From an uncultured Odoribacter sp. (GTDB lineage: Bacteria; Bacteroidota; Bacteroidia; Bacteroidales; Marinifilaceae): a DNA stretch of 7,739 nucleotides. A program made the translations under genes and the position numbers. Positions 1-6,374 of this stretch are shown piece after piece (the first letter of the stretch is position 1; every line of letters starts with the position of its first letter). The DNA lies in the NCBI GenBank assembly GCA_900548135.1, contig URJC01000114.1, positions 1-7,739 on the forward strand. The letters run 5' to 3'. The notes beneath the pieces are model-generated. The model saw only the letters and a program-made list of their open reading frames with translations, had not been told where the DNA came from and searched no databases.

Positions 1-864
1 GGCGTCATTGTCATGATTGCAGGAGCTTTAGAAGAACATTATACTCTTAGTCAACCGGAATTCGTAGCCATCCCCCGGGCATGGTCTACGGCCTTTTATG
101 TACTAACTGCCCTTTTTACACTCCTGTTTATCTATCACCACCTGATTCTCCCGCATCCTGGAAAAGATACCAACCGTTATTCCGCTTCACCAGCTATGCC
201 AACCACGGTACTACATGAATTTATCCAGACGTTTATTTCCTTCTTTCAGAAAAAACATATCCTCATTGCCCTGGCTTTTATACTCCTTTATCGTTTTGCA
301 GAATCACAGCTGACTAAAATAGCTTCTCCTTTTCTCCTGGACCAACCTATCTTGGGAGGGCTCGGTTTATCCACCTCAGAGGTAGGTTTCATTTATGGCA
401 CCATCGGAGTGATTGCCTTGACTATCGGCGGAATAATCGGCGGAATTGTCATTGCCCGGCAAGGACTAAAAAATTGGCTATGGAGGATGACCGCTGCAAT
501 GAATGTCCCCAATCTGGTCTATCTGTATCTCTCCATCGCCAAACCCTCGGATCTGTTTTTAATTTCCAGCTGCGTAGCTATCGAACAATTGGGGTACGGC
601 TTTGGATTCACTTCATTAACCTATTTCATGATGTTATTCAGCAATGGCAAACATCAAACAGCTTATTACGCTATTTGTACCGGCTTTATGGCCTTAGGCA
701 TGATGCTTCCGGGTATGATATCAGGCAAAATCGAAGAATTAATCGGGTACCAGAACTTCTTCATCTGGATCATGATTTCCACCATACCCAGCTTTATTGC
801 AACCGGATACATTAAGAGAATAAATTTTGGAACAGACCCGAGGCAAAAGAATGGCAATAAATAA
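1..864 (+). CDS. AmpG-like major facilitator permease, 3' part
   Basis: Probable inner-membrane permease of the AmpG/SLC33-like branch of the major facilitator superfamily, whose characterised members import muropeptides or related sugar compounds. The frame is open at base 1 (G-V-I-V precede the first internal Met at 13), so the gene starts outside the window and 287 codons are visible. Counting from that Met, hydrophobic segments fall near residues 24-45, 83-99, 120-146, 153-173, 180-205, 215-235 and 245-266, which fits the C-terminal half or more of a 12-helix transporter. The stretch around 92-145 (LLYRFAES, then PFLLDQP, then SEVGFIYGTIG followed by a Gly-rich helix) resembles the AmpG repeat. 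It ends in a charged cytoplasmic tail (DPRQKNGNK). It is convergent with the GH20 gene, with the duplicated element between. There is no terminator of its own before the hairpin at 1096-1149. The family call is fairly sure; the substrate is inference. Confidence 0.8.
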   Translation, partial: GVIVMIAGALEEHYTLSQPEFVAIPRAWSTAFYVLTALFTLLFIYHHLILPHPGKDTNRYSASPAMPTTVLHEFIQTFISFFQKKHILIALAFILLYRFAESQLTKIASPFLLDQPILGGLGLSTSEVGFIYGTIGVIALTIGGIIGGIVIARQGLKNWLWRMTAAMNVPNLVYLYLSIAKPSDLFLISSCVAIEQLGYGFGFTSLTYFMMLFSNGKHQTAYYAICTGFMALGMMLPGMISGKIEELIGYQNFFIWIMISTIPSFIATGYIKRINFGTDPRQKNGNK

Positions 865-873
865 ACTCTCAAC

Positions 874-900
874 TGTAACTTTTTTGTTTTCCTAGCGTAT
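874..900 (+). promoter_or_regulatory. ECF-sigma-like promoter of repeat copy 1
   Basis: TGTAAC at 874-879 and CGTAT at 896-900 are separated by 16 bp, with a T-rich tract directly after the -35. This is the layout of extracytoplasmic-function sigma promoters (AAC at -35, CGT at -10; compare the Bacillus subtilis SigX, SigM and SigW types). The first base of the -35 is also the first base of the 287-bp repeat. The other copy keeps both boxes and the spacing, while two spacer bases just before the -10 changed (AG to TT). No primary Bacteroidetes promoter (TAnnTTTG) is seen here. The predicted start is near 907. The sigma factor itself is not in the window. Confidence 0.5.
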
Positions 901-906
901 AATCTC

Positions 907-1149
907 ATGATTTAGCACACACCACAAGGAAAGGAAGTTTATGCAACAAGCTGTTTTCCAAAGCTGTTCTTTAAAATGATGAAATAGCAAACTACGGGAT
1001 AATTACCACGCACACACCACACAGACGCATATATCATAATTTCTTTTCAATATCCCTGCTATTCAGGTTTAAAAGGACGCCAGGAAATGTTTCCTAAAAA
1101 CAAAGAGGCTGACAGAATATCAAAAATTCCGCCAGCTCTCTTTGTTTTT
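907..1149 (+). ncRNA. candidate small RNA, copy 1
   Basis: Predicted transcript of about 243 nt between the ECF-like promoter and the terminator hairpin. A long predicted stem pairs TGAAATAGCA (980-989, one bulged A) with TGCTATTCA (1057-1065), and GGGATA (996-1001) with TATCCC (1051-1056); a 6-nt bulge (990-995) lies between the two segments on the 5' side. The 49-nt loop carries GCACACACCACA (1010-1021). The same 12-mer also occurs near the 5' end (915-926). Both stem arms are identical in the second copy. The only start-like codon with a purine-rich leader, ATG at 941, gives a 12-residue ORF that becomes ATG-TAA in the other copy, so coding is unlikely. I do not recognise a known RNA family. 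The alternative is a non-transcribed intergenic repeat. Ends are estimates. Confidence 0.45.
1096..1149. terminator. bidirectional intrinsic terminator, copy 1
   Basis: AAAAACAAAGAG (1096-1107) pairs perfectly with CTCTTTGTTTTT (1138-1149). The stem continues GCTG (1108-1111) with CAGC (1133-1136) across one bulged T at 1137. Because the hairpin has A residues on the left and T residues on the right, it can act on both strands: for the GH20 transcript (its first stem base lies 21 nt past the stop) and for the permease or candidate small RNA on the + strand. The next pair is an A-C mismatch on the + strand RNA but a G-U wobble on the - strand RNA; copy 2 has a full pair there. Confidence 0.8.
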
Positions 1150-1170
1150 ATCCATTGACATAGTACCCCT

Positions 1171-3348
1171 TCAATTCACTTTTTTAATAAATACAGCATA
1201 ATTTCCCTGATGACTGGCTGCAGTTTCTATCTTGTGTTGAATAAAATAAGGAGTACCGGCTTGCCAACTGTCAACATCAAATTCAACTTGTACCACTCCA
1301 TCAGTAAGTTCACGTTCCTGGTCTATGTGTCCGATAATTTCATTCCGTTTTAGCATTTCTACTCCACTGATTTTTGCATTTACCTGCGAAGTCAAAGGCA
1401 CAAATGTGAGCAAAAATCGGCCATTGCCGGATATTTTACCGGTAGCCTCAATTTTCACGATTTTTCCCGAAGTTTTTTTCACATCAGCAGCTGTCACCTT
1501 CTTCAAAAACACCCCATATTGTTTATATTTACTGTAATTCTCGGGTATATAAAGCGGAACAGACATTTTTTGAGGTGACAGGGTAACTACAGCTCGCAGA
1601 TCAGTCAGGGAAACCAGTTCAATTTCTTCTCCCTGATAAAGACGGGAATAATAACTCGGTTTGCTCCCGTCTGTGGTATAATGAATCTGTGCATGAGGCA
1701 CATATGTTTCTAATTTCACTGCGATACGACCATCTGCCAAAGTCCGTTGCTCCTTGAGCGTGGGATATGGAATACAAAAATTATAACCGGCACGATCCAA
1801 ACGTTCGAAATGTGAAGCCAAACGGCTCCGGAAATCTTCGAAATTTTTATCTTTACTGTTACACCACACCACCTCCGATAAGGCTAACATACGAGGTAAT
1901 ATCATATAATTTACATAATTTTCAGATCGGTTCTCATTTAACAAAGGCAACTCCTGCAACAAATAACCATGAATAAACTGGTCTGTCCACAGACATCCCT
2001 GTGCACCCAAAACCAATTTATTGTTTTCATAGGGACTCAAATCCATATGATAACATTTCTGAACAGAAATAGGGTCCTTCCAGGTCGCAGCTTTGATCTC
2101 GCTGGGGAAACGGGTTTCCGGAAAATCCAGATAAGCATAATCGGCAGGTGCCAATACAACTTCCTGCCCCATATCCAGTGCCTCCTGGGCAAATTTCATA
2201 TTCCGCCAGATCATACTGGCAACCTGACAGTCGATCTTACCTCGTTGTAAAATTTCATCCCATCCGACAATTTTACGACCATGTTTTGCAGCAAACCCGG
2301 CAACCAGATTGGTTAAATAGGCTTGTAACTCAGATGCCTTTTTCAGGCCTTCCCTGCGCATCACCTCCTGACATCTTTTACATTGTTCCCAATAAGTATA
2401 TACCGCCTCATCCCCTCCGATGTGTAAATACTTTCCGGGAAAAATATCAAAGGTTTCGGTCAATACATCTTTCAGGAAAGTAATAGCCGAATCCTTCCCT
2501 ACACACAACAAATCCTTACTAATATAATGCTGGTCGGGTACTGACAATTGTTCTCCCCTACAACTCAACCAAGGATAAGCAGATACGGCCGACAATATAT
2601 GAGCCGGAAATTCAATTTCAGGTACAATCGTCACATTCCGTTCTGCTGCATATTTCACCAATTCACGCAATTCTTCCTGCGTGTAAAACCCACCTGATTT
2701 CTTTTCTCCTTCACCAGGATATTTCTTTATTTCCAGCCGCCAACCGGAATCGTCAACCAAATGAAAATGCAGAACATTCATTTTGTAGGTAGACATAATA
2801 TCTATATAGCGTTTCACATAATCCAGACTCAGAAAATAACGGGCAACGTCAAGCATCATCCCCCGCCAAGCAAACTGAGGTTCATCGTATATCTCAACAC
2901 AAGGCACCGGCCACACTTCCCGTTCCCATACCCGTGTCGTGGAAAACACCTCCGGAGGAAACAGCTGACGCAAAGTCTGAATTCCATAAAAAATGCCTTT
3001 CCCATCTACTGCCGTTATCTCAACCCCTTCTTTAGTCACCTGCAAACGATAAGCTTCCTGACAGGTCAACGAAGGATCGTATTTCAACAAGATACTCCCC
3101 GACTTCAATTTTTTCCCTTCCTTCAAAGCCAACTGACAGCCAATGGCATTACGTAAATAAGCACTAAGCATTTGTGCGTGCCTTTCCAATCCTTCCGAAT
3201 AATAAATCACCGTCTTAGGAGAAAACTGAAATACAGATTCCTTAGCAACCAGCTGTTTCGGACGCGGAATAACATGGTATTCATTTGCACCTGTATCTAT
3301 TGCCAGGAACAAAACAAAAATGATCGTTGAAATTAACCTCCTTTTCAT
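1171..3348 (-). CDS. secreted GH20 beta-N-acetylhexosaminidase
   Basis: Exo-acting beta-N-acetylhexosaminidase (EC 3.2.1.52 type) that removes terminal GlcNAc or GalNAc from glycans. Of 725 residues, 1-21 form a Sec signal peptide (MKRR, hydrophobic core, cleavage near TGA-NEY); no lipobox Cys follows, so the product is periplasmic or secreted. Residues about 25-150 form the GH20b-type N-terminal domain. The catalytic barrel runs about 155-500 and starts with WRGMMLDVAR. It contains HLVDDSGWR (196-204), the catalytic Asp-Glu pair in HIGGDE (Asp313, Glu314) used in substrate-assisted catalysis, VGWDE (361-365) and the aromatic GCLW site (451-454). Residues about 540-598 (HYTTDGSKPSYYS) match the chitobiase/hexosaminidase C-terminal beta domain. 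Residues about 605-725 are a further domain I do not recognise. Codons 3-4 are AGG-AGG, a Shine-Dalgarno-like string just inside the gene, but no later start would keep the signal peptide. It is monocistronic and closed by the hairpin at 1096-1149. Confidence 0.95.
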   Translation of the reverse strand: MKRRLISTIIFVLFLAIDTGANEYHVIPRPKQLVAKESVFQFSPKTVIYYSEGLERHAQMLSAYLRNAIGCQLALKEGKKLKSGSILLKYDPSLTCQEAYRLQVTKEGVEITAVDGKGIFYGIQTLRQLFPPEVFSTTRVWEREVWPVPCVEIYDEPQFAWRGMMLDVARYFLSLDYVKRYIDIMSTYKMNVLHFHLVDDSGWRLEIKKYPGEGEKKSGGFYTQEELRELVKYAAERNVTIVPEIEFPAHILSAVSAYPWLSCRGEQLSVPDQHYISKDLLCVGKDSAITFLKDVLTETFDIFPGKYLHIGGDEAVYTYWEQCKRCQEVMRREGLKKASELQAYLTNLVAGFAAKHGRKIVGWDEILQRGKIDCQVASMIWRNMKFAQEALDMGQEVVLAPADYAYLDFPETRFPSEIKAATWKDPISVQKCYHMDLSPYENNKLVLGAQGCLWTDQFIHGYLLQELPLLNENRSENYVNYMILPRMLALSEVVWCNSKDKNFEDFRSRLASHFERLDRAGYNFCIPYPTLKEQRTLADGRIAVKLETYVPHAQIHYTTDGSKPSYYSRLYQGEEIELVSLTDLRAVVTLSPQKMSVPLYIPENYSKYKQYGVFLKKVTAADVKKTSGKIVKIEATGKISGNGRFLLTFVPLTSQVNAKISGVEMLKRNEIIGHIDQERELTDGVVQVEFDVDSWQAGTPYFIQHKIETAASHQGNYAVFIKKVN

Positions 3349-3401
3349 TTTATATTATATATAGTTTATTAAAAATTCCCCATTAAAATATGAGTCATAT
3401 C

Positions 3402-3422
3402 AGAACATCAAAAATTTGTTCT
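3402..3422. repeat. small inverted repeat upstream of GH20
   Basis: AGAACA (3402-3407) and TGTTCT (3417-3422) are perfect inverted arms around a 9-bp AT-rich centre. The site lies 54-74 bp before the GH20 start. It could be an operator or a leader hairpin. In this AT-rich stretch a 6-bp match can arise by chance. Confidence 0.3.
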
Positions 3423-3447
3423 ACCCGCACCACCTGAACAAATGAAC

Positions 3448-3468
3448 TTTGAAAACCTTGTTTTCAAA
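3448..3468. repeat. 9-bp perfect inverted repeat in GH20 leader
   Basis: TTTGAAAAC (3448-3456), a CTT spacer and GTTTTCAAA (3460-3468) form a perfect 9-bp dyad about 100 bp upstream of the GH20 start codon. It could bind a dimeric regulator or fold as a hairpin in the 5' leader if transcription starts further upstream. Nothing here tells which. Confidence 0.4.
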
Positions 3469-3501
3469 ATTCATCTAATTAATTTTCAGACCATTAATTG
3501 A

Positions 3502-3509
3502 CAAATCTA
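3502..3509 (-). promoter_or_regulatory. possible -7 box of the GH20 promoter
   Basis: On the - strand these bases read TAGATTTG, an exact match to the Bacteroidetes primary -7 consensus TAnnTTTG, and it is the only match I found between 3349 and 3590. The nearest TTTG that could serve as a -33 box is 3534-3537, with 24 bp between, longer than the usual 19-21. Transcription from here would give a leader of about 145-150 nt containing the 9-bp dyad at 3448-3468. Confidence 0.25.
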
Positions 3510-3561
3510 TAAAAAAAACGTAACCTTGAAATTCAAAAATGAAATAGCATAAAACTATTTA

Positions 3562-3581
3562 CCATTTTTTCAAAAAAATGG
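3562..3581. repeat. AT-rich hairpin before repeat copy 2
   Basis: CCATTTTTT (3562-3570) and AAAAAATGG (3573-3581) are perfect 9-bp arms with a 2-bp centre. It ends 9 bp before the -35 box of copy 2 and has no counterpart before copy 1. With only two G-C pairs at its base it is a weak structure; it may be a protein site, a cruciform-prone spot or chance. Confidence 0.3.
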
Positions 3582-3590
3582 CAGAAAAAA

Positions 3591-3617
3591 TGTAACCTTT
3601 TTGTTTTCCTTTCGTAT
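3591..3617 (+). promoter_or_regulatory. ECF-sigma-like promoter of repeat copy 2
   Basis: TGTAAC at 3591-3596 and CGTAT at 3613-3617 with 16 bp between, the same layout as copy 1. Substitutions between copies fall just after the -35 (T to C), in the spacer (AG to TT) and just after the -10, leaving both boxes intact. The predicted start is near 3624. The promoter points away from the GH20 gene. Confidence 0.5.
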
Positions 3618-3623
3618 CATCTT

Positions 3624-3867
3624 ATGATTTAGCACACACCACAAGGGAAATGAAGTTTATGTAACAAGCTGTTTTCCAAAGCTGTTCTTTAAAATGATGA
3701 AATAGCAAACTACGGGATAATTACCACGCACACACCACACAGACGCACATACCATAATTTCTTTTCAATATCCCTGCTATTCAGGTTTAAAAGGATGCCA
3801 GGAAATGTTCCCTAAAAACAAAGAGGCTGACAGAATATCAAAAATTCCGTCAGCTCTCTTTGTTTTT
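3624..3867 (+). ncRNA. candidate small RNA, copy 2
   Basis: Paralogue of the candidate at 907-1149. The stem arms (3698-3719 with 3769-3783) and both GCACACACCACA motifs (3632-3643 and 3728-3739) are unchanged. Two C-for-T changes fall in the loop, and the rest lie near the 5' end, just before the terminator, or in its stem. The start-like codon is immediately followed by TAA (ATG-TAA at 3659-3664), which argues that the conserved product is RNA. It lies between two - strand genes and so has its own + strand transcription unit if it is expressed. It ends convergently with the WG-repeat gene. No transcript data are available, so existence is inferred from the promoter, conserved fold and terminator. 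Confidence 0.45.
3814..3867. terminator. bidirectional intrinsic terminator, copy 2
   Basis: Same hairpin as at 1096-1149, with AAAAACAAAGAG facing CTCTTTGTTTTT. The inner stem is stronger: GCTGAC pairs fully with GTCAGC. On the - strand its first stem base lies 14 nt past the WG-repeat stop codon and would end that transcript. On the + strand it ends the candidate small RNA. Confidence 0.8.
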
Positions 3868-3881
3868 ACCCATTGACAATT

Positions 3882-5870
3882 CTAGTAAGACACACTGATT
3901 GTCTCATAGTTAGACTGTGGGATATTATGCCCATCCTTTCTTGCTTTAGCACGCGTATCTCTCATCTCTTTTTGTGCTTTTCTCAAATTCATTTGCATAC
4001 CGGAAAACGAAACGACTCCCCACGACCCTGCTGCGCTTCCACCTGCGTCCTGGCCATTTTTCTTTACTTTATACCCTGTATTTGTCAATGATTCGTAGCA
4101 CATCTTTGCATTACGCTCCCACCTGTCATATTGCTGTTTCCAAAACTCATAAGAACGTTTATTGGAATTTCCCCCTGTAGTTACACTGTAATTACCATTA
4201 AGAGATGTCCCGTAGTTACCACCACCTTGCTGCAACGTATTATAAGACCCCGATGTCTCCATGGTCTGCGCCGCCTGCGCCAAGGCATTCCCGACTTCTT
4301 GAAGCGTATTCAGGGTTCTGTCAAGTTTTATCCGCTTTATATTTTTCCTTGCTGTTTCATCTCCCAAACTGCGAGCCTGTTCATAATACCCCATTGCTTT
4401 ATCCACATCCCCTAAGTCTTCAAACATTGCTCCTATATTATTCAGTGACAAAGCACGGTATCTCTCTTTGTTATCCGGGTCCAACGATATGCAAAGCATA
4501 TATTTATCATACTTTGCCTGGGCGTTATTCGCCAAAGACATATTGTATGCCTCATCGAATATCTGTTTGACAATGGGAGAAACCTCTTTACCATCCGCGG
4601 ACAATTCCGTTTTATATCCAAGCAATTCAGCATATATTTTATTATCAGTAGAATAATTGTCTATATTCTCATATCCACGTTGTGATACAAGACTCCCTTT
4701 TGAATCAATCAACCAATATTGCCCATCTTTCATTGCAACACCTGCATTATTGGAAGGTAGAAAAATCATATCACAATTCCCCGCCGACAGTTTCGTTCCA
4801 TCCGCCTTGAGCAACCCGTATTTACCCTCTGCCTCTGCCAACAAGATATCATTACCCATGCCTACATTCCAAATACAGATATTATCATATTCACAACTTA
4901 CTATCTCCGCTCCCAAAGGATCTGCCATGCCATATTTACCATTCTCACTTACAACACAACATTTATCATACGAGTCTATGCTCTGATATGTCTTACTCAC
5001 TTGTTTATCTGCCTTAAAAAAGGCGTAACCGTCCTCCGTCTTTTTTACAACAGTTTTTTCCACGACTGGCAAATCTGTAGGATATTTCATGGCAAGTTCC
5101 TTGTTCCTGGCAACACTACGCACCCAAGCTTCTTTAATGCGTATGTCCAACTCCTTCTTTTTGGAAGAAAGCAAATACGGTTTTATTGTTTTCTCGTATG
5201 CCCCCTTTGCTCCTTTATAACTTACTTTATATGACCCATCATATATGAATGGAACTATTATTTCGTTGCTTAAAGTTACAATACCATATTTCCCGTCTTT
5301 ATTTTGGGCCTGAACAAATGCCCCACTAAACATTTCTCTATTTATGCCATCCTTATTGCATTTTTTATAACCACAAGCATAATAATAATTTTCAAGAGAC
5401 AGTTTCTTATATACAGGTGGAATTAAAACATTCCCTTCCATATCCATGAGTCCGTACAAGCCTTCCGCTTGGAAAGACAAGACATTAGACAAATAAGAAA
5501 TGTGCTGATATGAGGATTTGCATATAGGCTTAAATTGAGCGTCATATATATTGTAACTTCCGTCCATTCCTTGACACACGTATGGTAATATCTTATCATC
5601 AGCATGTGCTTGTATGCTCTTAAAGTTAGGAGAAACTTTATTGCCATGAAGATCGATCATAAACTCAAACTCACCATCGTTTACAACGGCCAGATTGCCC
5701 CAAAAATAGCGGGCATTTTTATAAACAGGAGGCAGACTCCACTCTATTTTATCCTTCTCCTTATAACCATACTTACTGGTCGTTTTATCAAATGTAGGAA
5801 CTAAATATTGTCCGTAAATAAACTGCGCGAAACAGCATGTCCAAAAAAATAATAATGTAAGTTGTTTCAT
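3882..5870 (-). CDS. secreted WG-repeat and TPR protein
   Basis: Function unknown. I place the start at the Met at 5870 (662 residues), ten codons inside the longest frame, because it begins a clean signal peptide (MKQLTLLFFW..., cleavage near YGQ). Residues about 33-430 hold some eight to ten degenerate WG-type repeats; the clearest are 138-158 (GLYGLMDMEGN), 193-212 (GKYGIVTLSNE), 311-330 (GKYGMADPLGA), 349-363 (GKYGLLKADGT) and 383-404. In these, (G)KYG or similar is followed by a turn, a hydrophobic strand and a Tyr-rich end. Residues about 440-505 look like one or two TPR/Sel1 helix pairs (NNIGAMFEDLGDVDKAMGYY). A Gly/Asn/Ser-rich linker (about 540-570) leads to a basic, amphipathic C-terminal domain (572-662) that ends in an IPQS...ISVSY tail. 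WG repeats usually mediate binding; a cell-envelope scaffold is my inference. It is monocistronic and closed by the hairpin at 3814-3867. Confidence 0.85.
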   Translation of the reverse strand: MKQLTLLFFWTCCFAQFIYGQYLVPTFDKTTSKYGYKEKDKIEWSLPPVYKNARYFWGNLAVVNDGEFEFMIDLHGNKVSPNFKSIQAHADDKILPYVCQGMDGSYNIYDAQFKPICKSSYQHISYLSNVLSFQAEGLYGLMDMEGNVLIPPVYKKLSLENYYYACGYKKCNKDGINREMFSGAFVQAQNKDGKYGIVTLSNEIIVPFIYDGSYKVSYKGAKGAYEKTIKPYLLSSKKKELDIRIKEAWVRSVARNKELAMKYPTDLPVVEKTVVKKTEDGYAFFKADKQVSKTYQSIDSYDKCCVVSENGKYGMADPLGAEIVSCEYDNICIWNVGMGNDILLAEAEGKYGLLKADGTKLSAGNCDMIFLPSNNAGVAMKDGQYWLIDSKGSLVSQRGYENIDNYSTDNKIYAELLGYKTELSADGKEVSPIVKQIFDEAYNMSLANNAQAKYDKYMLCISLDPDNKERYRALSLNNIGAMFEDLGDVDKAMGYYEQARSLGDETARKNIKRIKLDRTLNTLQEVGNALAQAAQTMETSGSYNTLQQGGGNYGTSLNGNYSVTTGGNSNKRSYEFWKQQYDRWERNAKMCYESLTNTGYKVKKNGQDAGGSAAGSWGVVSFSGMQMNLRKAQKEMRDTRAKARKDGHNIPQSNYETISVSY

Positions 5871-6133
5871 GTTCCCTGTTAAAATAAAGGCGCAAACCAT
5901 CCCGACTTATCTTTCGTTCAAAAAAGAACAAGAGCGAAAGCCCTGCATACATTTTACAAGTTTTCCGGAATGGAAACGCTTCTCTGTTGTTAATGTCTTT
6001 CCGTACTTTCGATGTGATGATTTTTTATTCACAACCTGTGAAATGCTACTCTTATGAGTAATGTATTTCCCTTATGTTCCTTTCATTTTCTATCTGTCTC
6101 TTGACCTCCTTGTTTTAAAAGAATAACTTCCAT

Positions 6134-6201
6134 ATCGTTTGTAAAGTTATTTAATTTTAGCAAAAAATGCAACGATTCAGATGTAAATGCATGAAACGAT
6201 T
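6134..6201. repeat. cluster of ATCGTTT/AAACGAT motifs
   Basis: ATCGTTT at 6134-6140 is the reverse complement of AAACGAT at 6194-6200. A third, shorter AACGAT is at 6171-6176. The last two are part of an imperfect direct repeat, AAATGCA followed by ACGATT, with a 4-base insertion in the second. The spacing suggests possible regulator sites upstream of the WG-repeat gene. Chance is not excluded. Confidence 0.25.
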
Positions 6202-6244
6202 TCTACCCATAAGTAATCATAACACTTGCATAGTATTACCTTAT

Positions 6245-6276
6245 TGCCTGCAAAAGTGCATATTTCATAGCAGGCA
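6245..6276. repeat. 7-bp inverted repeat in the metG/WG gap
   Basis: TGCCTGC (6245-6251) and GCAGGCA (6270-6276) are perfect arms around an 18-bp centre. They are unusually G+C-rich for this gap. There is no T tract after either arm, so this is not a typical terminator. Confidence 0.3.
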
Positions 6277-6304
6277 CAGCACATACTAAATAGGCCTACC
6301 ATAG

Positions 6305-6312
6305 CAAAGATA
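6305..6312 (-). promoter_or_regulatory. possible -7 box for the WG-repeat gene
   Basis: On the - strand these bases read TATCTTTG, an exact fit to the Bacteroidetes -7 consensus TAnnTTTG. I found no TTTG 19-21 bp further upstream, and the leader would be over 420 nt, so the call is weak. Confidence 0.2.
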
Positions 6313-6374
6313 TAAGATGATTACACGCTTTTCGGAATTTCGAACCTATAAGTACCCTCAAGGCATACATCAAC

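Larger units (their letters stand above)
874..1160. repeat. 287-bp direct repeat, copy 1
   Basis: Aligns to 3591-3878 in the same orientation with 13 substitutions and one 1-bp indel, about 95% identity by eye. Similarity starts abruptly at TGTAAC and stops at ATTGACA, 10 bp before the GH20 stop codon. Bases 945-1029 (85 nt) and 1035-1077 (43 nt) are identical in both copies. The ends share only TGT...ACA; I see no convincing terminal inverted repeats and no target-site duplication, so an insertion-sequence origin is not supported. Whether further copies exist elsewhere in the genome cannot be seen here. Confidence 0.95.
3591..3878. repeat. 288-bp direct repeat, copy 2
   Basis: Second copy of the element at 874-1160, offset by 2717-2718 bp. 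It ends 3 bp before the WG-repeat gene's stop codon, whereas copy 1 ends 10 bp before the GH20 stop. Flanking sequence outside the two copies is unrelated. Together the copies bracket the complete GH20 gene and its leader. Confidence 0.95.

Noticed and set aside
941..979. A 12-codon ORF (MQQAVFQSCSLK) with a purine-rich leader inside repeat copy 1
   Set aside because: In copy 2 the second codon is TAA, so the frame is not conserved although the surrounding bases are nearly identical.
1767..2483. Several 69- to 111-codon + strand frames across the GH20 gene
   Set aside because: They are antisense shadows of the strongly supported GH20 coding sequence and show no domain features.
3518..3525. 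ACGTAACC as another ECF-type -35 box
   Set aside because: No CGT-type -10 lies 15-17 bp downstream.
874..3878. Integron-like or MITE-like explanation for the repeated element
   Set aside because: There is no integrase, no terminal inverted repeats beyond TGT...ACA and no visible target duplication. The ends match a promoter and a terminator instead.
5871..5900. WG-repeat gene starting ten codons earlier, at 5900
   Set aside because: The extra residues (MVCAFILTGN) would sit in front of a well-formed signal peptide that starts with MKQL at 5870.
5869..6057. A 62-codon + strand ORF overlapping the WG-repeat start
   Set aside because: It overlaps the start of the WG-repeat gene on the opposite strand, has no recognisable motif and a composition like translated spacer.
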